DNA of 6,032 nucleotides from an uncultured Clostridia bacterium (GTDB taxonomy: Bacteria; Bacillota; Clostridia; TANB77; CAG-508): the NCBI GenBank assembly GCA_947627785.1, contig CANQXC010000054.1:1-6032 (forward strand), given 5' to 3'. Position 1 is the first letter of the stretch. Every line of letters starts with the position of its first letter. Of the stretch, positions 1 to 5,113 are shown piece by piece. The notes beneath the pieces were generated by a model that saw only the letters and a list, made by a program, of their open reading frames with translations, did no database searches and was not told where the DNA came from. Position numbers and translations under genes: made by a program.

Positions 1-585
1 GCTTTTAAACTAAATTTTACATTTGCTACATTGTTAAAATTAGTTGCAACAGGTCCTGGGCATAATACACTAATTGTTACTTTTGAATTTTGCTTTTTTA
101 ACTCCTCATATATACTTTCTGTTAATCTTAATACATAAGCTTTTGAAGAATAATATGCTGCCATTAATGGACCAGGAGAACTTCCTGCAATTGAAGATAC
201 ATTTAAAATCTTACCACTATTTCTTACTACCATATCTTTTAAAAATAATTTTGTTAATATGTGTACAGCTGTAATATTTGTGTTTATAAGGTTCAATTCT
301 TTTTCTAAATCTGTTTCAGTAAAATTACCAAATATTCCAAAGCCAGCATTATTTACTAACAAGTCTATATTTTCTTTTTGCAAATTATTATGAAGTTCTA
401 TACAATTCTCTTTATTACTAACATCTGCAATAATTATTTTTACTTTTTCTCCTAATTCATTTTGCAAATCTTCCAATTTTTTCTTATCTCGAGCAACTGC
501 AAATACTTCATAACCTAAGCCGAACTAAATATCTTGTCATATCTCGTCCAATTCCAGAAGAAGCTCCTGTTACAAGTGCTTTCAT
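1..585 (-). pseudogene. Short-chain dehydrogenase/reductase, frameshifted near N-terminus, truncated by window edge
   Basis: This encodes an NAD(P)-dependent oxidoreductase of the classical SDR family (DltE/COG0300-like), a cytoplasmic Rossmann-fold enzyme whose substrate cannot be told. The start ATG at 585-583 follows a GGAGAG site with 7 nt spacing. The frame opens with MKALVTGASSGIG (TGxxxGxG nucleotide-binding motif) but hits TGA at 510-508 after 25 codons. The rest of the protein continues in the +1 frame without a stop to position 1. Read through, it shows NNAG (about residues 78-81), the catalytic Ser in VSSIAG (about 130), YYSSK (Tyr144, Lys148) and PGPVAT (176-181). About 194 residues are visible where the family usually has about 250-265, so the C-terminus lies outside the window. 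Removing one base near 516 (CTT-A-GGT) restores an uninterrupted protein with normal spacing. All active-site residues are intact, so this is either a recent mutation or a sequence error. It lies downstream of the radical SAM gene, separated by a hairpin. Confidence 0.85.
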
Positions 586-619
586 TAAACATCTCTCCAT
601 TCTTTTTAATATTTACACA

Positions 620-649
620 AATTAAATTGCTTTATATAGCAATTTAATT
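620..649 (-). terminator. Inverted repeat between radical SAM gene and SDR gene, possible weak terminator
   Basis: An 11-bp perfect inverted repeat (620-630 with 639-649) encloses an 8-nt A/T loop. It sits after the radical SAM stop codon and before the SDR ribosome binding site. On the minus strand the tail is only moderately T-rich (TTTGTGTAAAT), so termination would be weak or partial. It could instead be an operator or an mRNA processing/stability hairpin that separates the expression of the two genes. Confidence 0.45.
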
Positions 650-677
650 GTACTAATTTACTTTTTTAAATATTGCA

Positions 678-1580
678 TCAATTATTCTCATACCAGCTTT
701 TAAAATTTGGTACATATTCTTCCTCATGTGTTCCCAGTTCTTGTATGTAACCATTATCTAAATTTAATGAATATAAATATTGTTCAATAGTTTCATATTC
801 TTCTTTAGTTAACTTTCTACTAATTTCTGAAAATTCCTTTGCTTTATATGTTGGAAAATATTGTGCCATAACACTTACATATATAGAATTATCTAAATTT
901 TCGCTTATCCATTTTAACACACCTTTTGAATTTTCTAATTGATTTGGTAAAATTAAATGCCTTATCATTAACCCTCTTTTCATCATTCCATTTTCATCCA
1001 AAACAGGTGCTCCTACTTGCCTATACATTTCTTTTATTGCTAAAGTTGCATTTTCAAAATAATTCTTTATATTAGAATATTTATATGCAATTTCATTATT
1101 GCTATACTTTAAATCTGGCAAATAAATATCTATATATCCTTCTAACTTTTTTAATGCCTCTACATTTTCATATCCATTTGAATTGTATACAATTGGAATT
1201 TTTAAACCTTTATTTCTTGCAATTTTTATAGCTTCTATTATATGATAAATATACATTGTAGGTGTAACTAAATTAATATTTTCTGCATTATTATTCTGCT
1301 GTTTTATAAAAATATCAGCAAGTTCTTCAATTGATATTTCTTTTCCATTTCCTAATTGACTTATTTCATAGTTTTGGCAAAATACACAATTCAAATTGCA
1401 GCTTGAAAAAAATACTGTACCAGAACCATTTTCTCCACTTATACAAGGCTCTTCAAAATTATGTAAAGATACAAGTGCAATTTTAATTTTGTTTGATAAT
1501 TTACATCTTCCTAATTTTCCTTCTAATCTATTAACTCTGCAATTATGTGGACAAATTTCACATTTTCTTAATTCTTCCAT
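678..1580 (-). CDS. Radical SAM protein, PflX / pyruvate formate-lyase activase-like (COG1313 type)
   Basis: This is a cytoplasmic radical SAM iron-sulfur enzyme of 300 residues, about full length for the family. The signature CNLNCVFC (Cys61, Cys65, Cys68) binds the [4Fe-4S] cluster that cleaves S-adenosylmethionine. An N-terminal block CEICPHNC...GRC (Cys7, 10, 14, 26) is typical of the PflX and AmmeMemoRadiSam relatives and may hold a further metal site. Other family-like motifs are NLVTPTMY (103-110), DIYLPDLKY (151-159) and RHLILPN (207-213). The substrate of PflX-type proteins is not established, and nothing nearby is a glycyl-radical enzyme. The frame is open 25 codons further upstream, to 1655, but I chose the ATG at 1580-1578 because AAGGAGT (1591-1597) lies 10 nt before it and the family motif CxxCxxxC starts right after. 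It is divergent from the small-protein cassette at 1740 and may be cotranscribed with the SDR gene below it. Confidence 0.9.
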   Translation of the reverse strand: MEELRKCEICPHNCRVNRLEGKLGRCKLSNKIKIALVSLHNFEEPCISGENGSGTVFFSSCNLNCVFCQNYEISQLGNGKEISIEELADIFIKQQNNNAENINLVTPTMYIYHIIEAIKIARNKGLKIPIVYNSNGYENVEALKKLEGYIDIYLPDLKYSNNEIAYKYSNIKNYFENATLAIKEMYRQVGAPVLDENGMMKRGLMIRHLILPNQLENSKGVLKWISENLDNSIYVSVMAQYFPTYKAKEFSEISRKLTKEEYETIEQYLYSLNLDNGYIQELGTHEEEYVPNFKSWYENN

Positions 1581-1605
1581 TTTTTGTTTTACTCCTTGGA
1601 TAAAT

Positions 1606-1634
1606 ATTATATACCATATTTGTAAATTTTTAAA
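1606..1634 (-). promoter_or_regulatory. Predicted sigma-A promoter of the radical SAM gene
   Basis: On the minus strand a perfect TATAAT lies at 1611-1606. A weak -35 TTTAAA lies at 1634-1629, with 17-bp spacing. The predicted start near 1599 would leave a leader of only about 19 nt, which still contains the whole AAGGAGT site. It is back to back with the plus-strand promoter at 1659-1687. Confidence 0.5.
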
Positions 1635-1658
1635 GTTATTTATTCTTTGGTTCAAATA

Positions 1659-1687
1659 TTGCTAATTTATGTTAAATATGATATAAT
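1659..1687 (+). promoter_or_regulatory. Predicted sigma-A promoter of the first small-protein cassette
   Basis: TTGCTA (1659-1664), a 17-bp spacer and a perfect TATAAT (1682-1687) form a strong vegetative promoter, with a predicted start near 1694. The 29-bp unit matches the promoter of the second cassette at 23 positions, including TTTATGTTAA in the spacer and TATG just before the -10. Confidence 0.75.
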
Positions 1688-1693
1688 TGTTAA

Positions 1694-1714
1694 ATATTTA
1701 GTGTATCTAAATAT
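1694..1714 (+). promoter_or_regulatory. Leader hairpin at the predicted 5' end of the first cassette mRNA
   Basis: An 8-bp perfect stem (1694-1701 with 1707-1714) encloses the loop TGTAT. It begins at the predicted +1. It is all A/T except the closing G-C pair, so it is weak as RNA. Its position mirrors the stronger hairpin in the second cassette. It may protect the 5' end of the mRNA or be a dyad operator; which of these cannot be decided from sequence. Confidence 0.35.
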
Positions 1715-1739
1715 AAATATTTATAAGGGAGTGAGAAAA

Positions 1740-2087
1740 GTGAGCGTACGCGACAGAGAATCATTATTTGTACCCCAAGGATATACGATAATTACTTCTG
1801 ACTATCCATTAGTTTGCTGCTTGGAGCGGCAAGAGCAGATAATGATTGACTTTCTGGAAACGTATCCAGAATTTGCATGTCAACTTATTGAGGAGGCTCA
1901 TGACCTTGCTCAACATTACGAGTTAACATGCTATATCACGTTGTATAAGAAGAAAGCTCATATACTACATGAGCTCACATGTAATGATAGCATTCTTTTC
2001 CAACAAAAGGCTGACTATTTTGAAAGAGTAAGACACTTTGAGAAATTAATGTTTGAAATAGGTATTATCATTCCTAACGCTCTTTAG
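1740..2087 (+). CDS. Small protein of unrecognised family, VPxGYT type (cassette 1)
   Basis: This is a 115-residue protein with no signal peptide or membrane segment, so probably cytoplasmic. I do not recognise the family. GTG at 1740 is chosen because GGGAG (1727-1731) lies 8 nt upstream; the in-frame ATG at 1647 overlaps the promoter and has no ribosome binding site. Visible landmarks are VPQGYT (11-16), CC (26-27), DFLETYP (37-43), a likely helix (44-63), then C64 opening a strand that ends in KKK (70-72). The remaining 43 residues are charged, aromatic and probably helical. The first three landmarks and their spacing recur in the protein at 2256-2597, so the two are diverged paralogs. GC is about 39% by hand count, well above the flanking genes. 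It is monocistronic, with its own promoter and a terminator whose stem starts inside its last codons. No function can be assigned. Confidence 0.85.
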   Translation: MSVRDRESLFVPQGYTIITSDYPLVCCLERQEQIMIDFLETYPEFACQLIEEAHDLAQHYELTCYITLYKKKAHILHELTCNDSILFQQKADYFERVRHFEKLMFEIGIIIPNAL

Positions 2088-2109
2088 CAACAGCTAAAGA
2101 GCGTTTTTT
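2076..2109 (+). terminator. Intrinsic terminator of cassette 1, overlapping its stop codon
   Basis: A perfect 13-bp stem (2076-2088 with 2093-2105) has the tetraloop AACA, and its tail is part of a run of six T (2104-2109). The 5' arm includes the last codons and the TAG stop (2085-2087), so ribosomes finishing the ORF would sit on the stem. The apex GCAACAGC is shared with the terminator of cassette 2. Confidence 0.92.
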
Positions 2110-2144
2110 ACGAAATTCTTTAACTTTTATTCCATAATAGATAG

Positions 2145-2170
2145 TAATATATTTTTGCACTAATATATTA
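2145..2170. repeat. A/T-rich inverted repeat upstream of the cassette 2 promoter
   Basis: TAATATAT (2145-2152) is matched by ATATATTA (2163-2170), just upstream of the -35 at 2173. TAATATATT also occurs as a direct repeat 16 bp apart. It could be an operator or an UP-like element, but such A/T repeats arise easily by chance in this genome. Nothing else is seen between 2110 and 2172. Confidence 0.25.
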
Positions 2171-2172
2171 AT

Positions 2173-2201
2173 TTGCCTTTTTATGTTAATTATGGTAAAA
2201 T
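2173..2201 (+). promoter_or_regulatory. Predicted extended -10 sigma-A promoter of cassette 2
   Basis: TTGCCT (2173-2178), a 17-bp spacer and TAAAAT (2196-2201) preceded by TGG (extended -10, TGn) give a predicted start near 2208. The spacer core TTTATGTTAA and the TATG before the -10 are the same as in the promoter of cassette 1. Confidence 0.72.
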
Positions 2202-2210
2202 ATATGTAGA

Positions 2211-2228
2211 TATTCGGGTAACCGGATA
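2211..2228 (+). promoter_or_regulatory. Leader hairpin with GTAA loop at the 5' end of the cassette 2 mRNA
   Basis: TATTCGG (2211-2217) pairs with CCGGATA (2222-2228) around the loop GTAA, a GNRA-type tetraloop as RNA. One pair is a G-U wobble. It begins about 3 nt after the predicted start. In DNA an outer TATATG/CATATA pair (2201-2206 with 2229-2234) extends the dyad across the end of the -10, which would also suit a repressor site. It does not cover the ribosome binding site at 2244-2249. Confidence 0.5.
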
Positions 2229-2255
2229 CATATATTAATTAATAAGGAGTATCAC

Positions 2256-2597
2256 ATGTCAACCAATTATGTACCGAAGGGATACACAGCCGTAGGGCTT
2301 GGCATTATTTGCCCTTCGACGCAAACTTGCATTTGGGAAAGCTTCTTGAATGTCTTTCCAATTGAAGCGGACCTTGTGAAAGGTTATGCAATGGAGCGGT
2401 CTTTGAAGGACAACCGCCCCTGTGAGGTTCACTTTTTCCGGAAGAAGAACAACAGTAGTGTAGGAAATGACGGCGAAATATGCCAAGGGTATACTTTTAC
2501 GTCAAAGACCCCGGTAAGCGTCAATTTGAGGACGCAACCGACCATCACAAGTAGTGGGCTGATAGTGTCGACCGTCTTCGTGACGGTTGAAGGGTAA
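2256..2597 (+). CDS. Small protein of unrecognised family, VPxGYT type (cassette 2)
   Basis: This is a 113-residue protein with no signal peptide and no clear membrane segment; I do not recognise it. The ATG follows AAGGAG (2244-2249) with 6 nt spacing. Landmarks are VPKGYT (6-11), SFLNVFP (29-35), a likely helix (36-55), then C56 opening a strand that ends in RKK (62-64). From about residue 77 to the end it is rich in Thr, Ser and Val with alternating pattern, suggesting beta strands, and it begins with a second QGYT (77-80). Exactly 20 residues separate the Pro of FLxx(F/Y)P from the Cys, as in the protein at 1740-2087, so the N-terminal halves are homologous; the C-terminal halves are not alike. 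GC is about 48% by hand count against about 20-30% around it, a sign of transfer. It has its own promoter and terminator. The antisense frames open here are explained by the high GC. Confidence 0.85.
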   Translation: MSTNYVPKGYTAVGLGIICPSTQTCIWESFLNVFPIEADLVKGYAMERSLKDNRPCEVHFFRKKNNSSVGNDGEICQGYTFTSKTPVSVNLRTQPTITSSGLIVSTVFVTVEG

Positions 2598-2613
2598 GCC
2601 GTTCCACTCCTTT

Positions 2614-2646
2614 CTCCCCTCGGCAACAGCTGGGGGGAGTTTCTTT
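2614..2646 (+). terminator. Intrinsic terminator of cassette 2
   Basis: An 11-bp stem (2614-2624 with 2629-2639) with two G-U wobbles and a run of four C-G pairs encloses the loop AACA. It is followed by TTTCTTT (2640-2646). It lies 16 nt after the stop codon. The apex GCAACAGC matches the terminator of cassette 1, although the lower stems differ completely. Confidence 0.85.
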
Positions 2647-2650
2647 ATGT

Positions 2651-2691
2651 AAAAAAAATATGCAATATCATTAATGACTTGCATATTTTTT
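2651..2691 (-). terminator. Terminator of the gltX-queA operon, probably bidirectional
   Basis: AAAAATATGCAA (2654-2665) pairs with TTGCATATTTTT (2679-2690), 12 bp with a 13-nt loop that has an inner TCATTAATGA dyad. On the minus strand the stem runs into a tract of eight T (2658-2651), 8 nt after the queA stop. On the plus strand it also ends in T-rich sequence, so it backs up the cassette 2 terminator in the opposite direction. Confidence 0.85.
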
Positions 2692-2698
2692 ATTTAAA

Positions 2699-3730
2699 TT
2701 ATAATATCAACATTGCATCTCCAAAGCTAAAAAACCTATATTTTTCTTCAACTGCCTTTTTATAAGCTTGCATTATAAAGTCTTTTCCAGCTAAACTAGA
2801 TACAAGCATTATTAGTGTTGATTCTGGTAAATGAAAGTTTGTTATTAATCTATCTATACATTTAAATTTATAACCTGGATATATAAATATACTGGTATCT
2901 CCTTCAGTTTCTTCTACTGTACCGTCCTCTTTTGCTATTGTTTCTAGTACCCTACATGATGTTGTTCCAACAGCTACTATTTTATGACCTTCTTTTTTAG
3001 CTTTATTTATTTTTTCTGCATCTTCTTTTTTTATATAAAAATGTTCTGTATGCATTTTGTGTTCTTCAATGTTTTCCACTTTTACAGGTCTAAATGTTCC
3101 TATACCAACATGTAAAGTAACATTTGCTATTTGTACTCCTTTTTGTTTAATTTTGTCTAATAATTCAGTCGTAAAATGTAAACCTGCAGTTGGAGCAGCT
3201 GCTGAACCATCATATTTAGCATATACTGTTTGGTATCTATCTTTTTCTTTTAACTTTTCTGTTATGTATGGTGGTAATGGCATAAGTCCAATTTTATCTA
3301 ATATTTCATTAAAAATTCCTTGATATTCAAAATGTACCTTTCTATCTCCATTTTCAAGTACATCTAGTATTTCTGCTTTTAATAGACCTTCTCCAAATTC
3401 TACTTTGGTACCTGTTTTTAATTTTTTCCCAGGTCTTACCATTACTTCCCAATTATCATTTTCTAATTGTTTTAGTAACAAAAATTCTACTGGTTTTGTT
3501 GTTTCTTTACCTATTATACTGCCATATAATCGTGCAGGTATTACTTTTGTGTTATTAATTACTAAGCAATCGCCTGCTTCTAAATAATCTATTACATTCT
3601 TAAATGTTTTATGTTCAATTTGTTTTGTATCCCTTTTTAAAACCATTAGCCTAGATTCATCTCTTTTTTCAATAGGATGCTGAGCTATTAGTTCTTTTGG
3701 TAAATCATAATAAAAATCTGATACTTTCAT
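2699..3730 (-). CDS. queA: S-adenosylmethionine:tRNA ribosyltransferase-isomerase QueA
   Basis: QueA transfers and isomerises the ribosyl part of S-adenosylmethionine onto 7-aminomethyl-7-deazaguanine at position 34 of tRNAs, giving epoxyqueuosine, the penultimate step of queuosine synthesis in the cytoplasm. The 343 residues are full length. Family motifs run in order: DFYYDLP near the N-terminus, AQHP (16-19), RDESRLMVL (23-31), NNTKVIPARLYG (59-70), PLPPYI (151-156), YAKYDGSAAAPTAGLHFT (170-187), LHVGIGTFRPV (206-216), HTEHFYI (227-233), VGTTSCRVLE (254-263) and the C-terminal RLITNFHLPESTL (294-306) with FFSFGDAML. A GGAAAG site precedes the ATG at a rather long spacing of about 13 nt. 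It starts 32 nt after the stop of the upstream membrane protein gene, with no promoter visible between, so it is probably the last gene of the gltX operon. The usual partner tgt is not in the window. Confidence 0.97.
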   Translation of the reverse strand: MKVSDFYYDLPKELIAQHPIEKRDESRLMVLKRDTKQIEHKTFKNVIDYLEAGDCLVINNTKVIPARLYGSIIGKETTKPVEFLLLKQLENDNWEVMVRPGKKLKTGTKVEFGEGLLKAEILDVLENGDRKVHFEYQGIFNEILDKIGLMPLPPYITEKLKEKDRYQTVYAKYDGSAAAPTAGLHFTTELLDKIKQKGVQIANVTLHVGIGTFRPVKVENIEEHKMHTEHFYIKKEDAEKINKAKKEGHKIVAVGTTSCRVLETIAKEDGTVEETEGDTSIFIYPGYKFKCIDRLITNFHLPESTLIMLVSSLAGKDFIMQAYKKAVEEKYRFFSFGDAMLIL

Positions 3731-3762
3731 ATTTACTTAACTTTCCTTTCTATGATGCAAAA

Positions 3763-5094
3763 TTATCTCTTTATAAGTACATCTACAATTGCTTTAACCT
3801 CTTCAATTATATTTTGAGGTTCTATATACAATTCCTCTTCTTGTGCATATTTAAAATTATCAATATGAGGAGGTTGTGTATTATAAGCAAAATCATTAAG
3901 CCCAACATAGTTAGAAATTACTCTATCATATATTTCTCCATTCATATAGTCTATATACCATTCCTTCAATCCTTGTATTGCTTCTACTGTATATCCATAT
4001 TTTTCATACGCATGCAACTCCGGAATTTCATATCCATTTTCTTGCATATTTCTTTCTAGAGTATGCAAAAACTCATGAACATAGGCTTCCTCTGGTAATT
4101 TATTAGTTATTCCATATTTATATGTATAGGTATTTCCATTCTTATTAATTCTTATTAAAGAATATCCCACTCCATATATATCCATACCACCTAAGCCAAT
4201 CCAATTATCATATATAGGTATAGTTTCATTTCCAAGTTCATCTTCCATTCTACATACTACAAAAACATGGTCATATTGTTTTTCCTGTATAATATCATAT
4301 ATTGCATCTTCTACATCTTTGTATGATACATAGTATCCATGTTCATCTGAATATGAAATACTAGTTATTGGTGTATCCACCTCCACTATATCATACTGTA
4401 CATTCATTGCTCTATTTGAAAATTCATAACAATCCTCCTGGTATCTCTTCATATTTAATTCTACATTTTTTATATCTTCTGAATTCACTTTAAAGTCGTA
4501 TTGATGTCCATCTATATCTACATTTAGTTCTTTTATTATAAAACATCCTACTTTCCAGTTTTTAGTTTTATCTTTTATACCCTTTTCTAACTTTAAATCA
4601 GAAAACCAAACTGTCCCAGAACAGTTATTTTCATTGCCTCCAAGTCTAAAACTTATTTTTACTTTATCTCTATTTTTAGAATCAAATATAAATTCCATAG
4701 GTTGCCAGTCATTTGTTCCTGTTATTGGCTTGGAATATTCAACAGTATCAAGTAATCCTATTAATGCTCCTCCACTTTCATTTGCAGTTTCACATTCAAC
4801 ATTCTGTGTTTTTACCATACAAGAGATTCTATATGGTGTATTAGGTTCTACCTCTATCTCTCTATAGAAAGTTGAATCATTATATTCTAAATTTTCTATT
4901 TTATAGCTATTGCTATCTGAATATTTTATTTCTGAATCTCTAATAAATTTTACTCCTACTTGCTTTACTGTAGCTTTCTCAAAACCGCTAAAATAATTTG
5001 CTTTATATACTTTAAAAAAATTTACTAAAATTATTAAAAGAATTATAATAATTATAATTGATCCTATTCTAATAATTCCCTTTTGTTTTTTCAT
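3763..5094 (-). CDS. Membrane-anchored protein with carbohydrate-binding-like domain and HExxH putative metallopeptidase
   Basis: I do not recognise a named family; the description rests on visible parts (443 residues). A short basic start and a very hydrophobic stretch (about 7-27, many Ile) form a signal anchor, so the rest probably lies outside the membrane. Residues about 42-172 look like a CBM4/9-type jelly-roll: a strand pattern ending in GTVWFSDLKLEKG, with WQPMEFIFD before it. A middle part (about 180-330) is unassigned. HEFLHTLE (340-347) is a zincin HExxH motif with a further Glu three residues on, followed by ELHAYEKYGY; the third zinc ligand is not certain. No sortase motif or lipobox is seen. 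Target could be a peptide, glycoprotein or cell-wall component; this is inference. The frame also opens with GTG at 5106, but that start is one base from AAGGAA; ATG 5094 is preferred. It sits between gltX and queA in the same direction. Confidence 0.85.
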   Translation of the reverse strand: MKKQKGIIRIGSIIIIIILLIILVNFFKVYKANYFSGFEKATVKQVGVKFIRDSEIKYSDSNSYKIENLEYNDSTFYREIEVEPNTPYRISCMVKTQNVECETANESGGALIGLLDTVEYSKPITGTNDWQPMEFIFDSKNRDKVKISFRLGGNENNCSGTVWFSDLKLEKGIKDKTKNWKVGCFIIKELNVDIDGHQYDFKVNSEDIKNVELNMKRYQEDCYEFSNRAMNVQYDIVEVDTPITSISYSDEHGYYVSYKDVEDAIYDIIQEKQYDHVFVVCRMEDELGNETIPIYDNWIGLGGMDIYGVGYSLIRINKNGNTYTYKYGITNKLPEEAYVHEFLHTLERNMQENGYEIPELHAYEKYGYTVEAIQGLKEWYIDYMNGEIYDRVISNYVGLNDFAYNTQPPHIDNFKYAQEEELYIEPQNIIEEVKAIVDVLIKR

Positions 5095-5107
5095 TAATAA
5101 AATCACA

Positions 5108-5113
5108 TTCCTT
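5108..5113 (-). promoter_or_regulatory. Ribosome binding site overlapping the gltX stop codon
   Basis: AAGGAA on the minus strand overlaps the gltX TAA (5114-5112) and lies 13 nt before the ATG at 5094. A GTG start at 5106 would be only one base away and is therefore unlikely. The overlap suggests that translation of the membrane protein is coupled to the end of gltX. Confidence 0.6.

Noticed and set aside
74..274. Plus-strand open frame of 66 codons
   Set aside because: Shadow of the dehydrogenase on the other strand; hydrophobic composition comes from A/T-rich antisense sequence and no ribosome binding site is evident.
1581..1655. 25-codon N-terminal extension of the radical SAM protein
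   Set aside because: It runs through the likely promoter and past a strong ribosome binding site; the family starts right before the CxxCxxxC block.
1691..1723. Direct repeat TAAATATTTA (1691-1700 and 1714-1723) as an operator or iteron
   Set aside because: Only two copies of a low-complexity A/T palindrome; expected often in this composition. Kept only as part of the leader hairpin.
1647..1739. In-frame upstream extension of the first small ORF to ATG 1647
   Set aside because: It would span the promoter at 1659-1687 and the predicted start, and has no ribosome binding site; GTG 1740 has a well-placed one.
1656..2650. Integron cassettes, CRISPR array or insertion sequence
   Set aside because: No attC-like paired sites, no regularly spaced repeats, no transposase or integrase and no terminal inverted repeats are visible; each cassette has its own promoter, unlike typical integron cassettes.
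2259..2684. Three minus-strand open frames opposite and just past the second small ORF
   Set aside because: They lack ribosome binding sites, overlap each other, and are explained by the higher GC; the plus frame shows homology to the first cassette and has its own signals.
3697..4059. Plus-strand open frame of 120 codons with membrane-like composition
   Set aside because: Antisense to the start of queA and the end of the HExxH gene, both well supported; Phe/Ile/Tyr-rich shadows are usual in such sequence.
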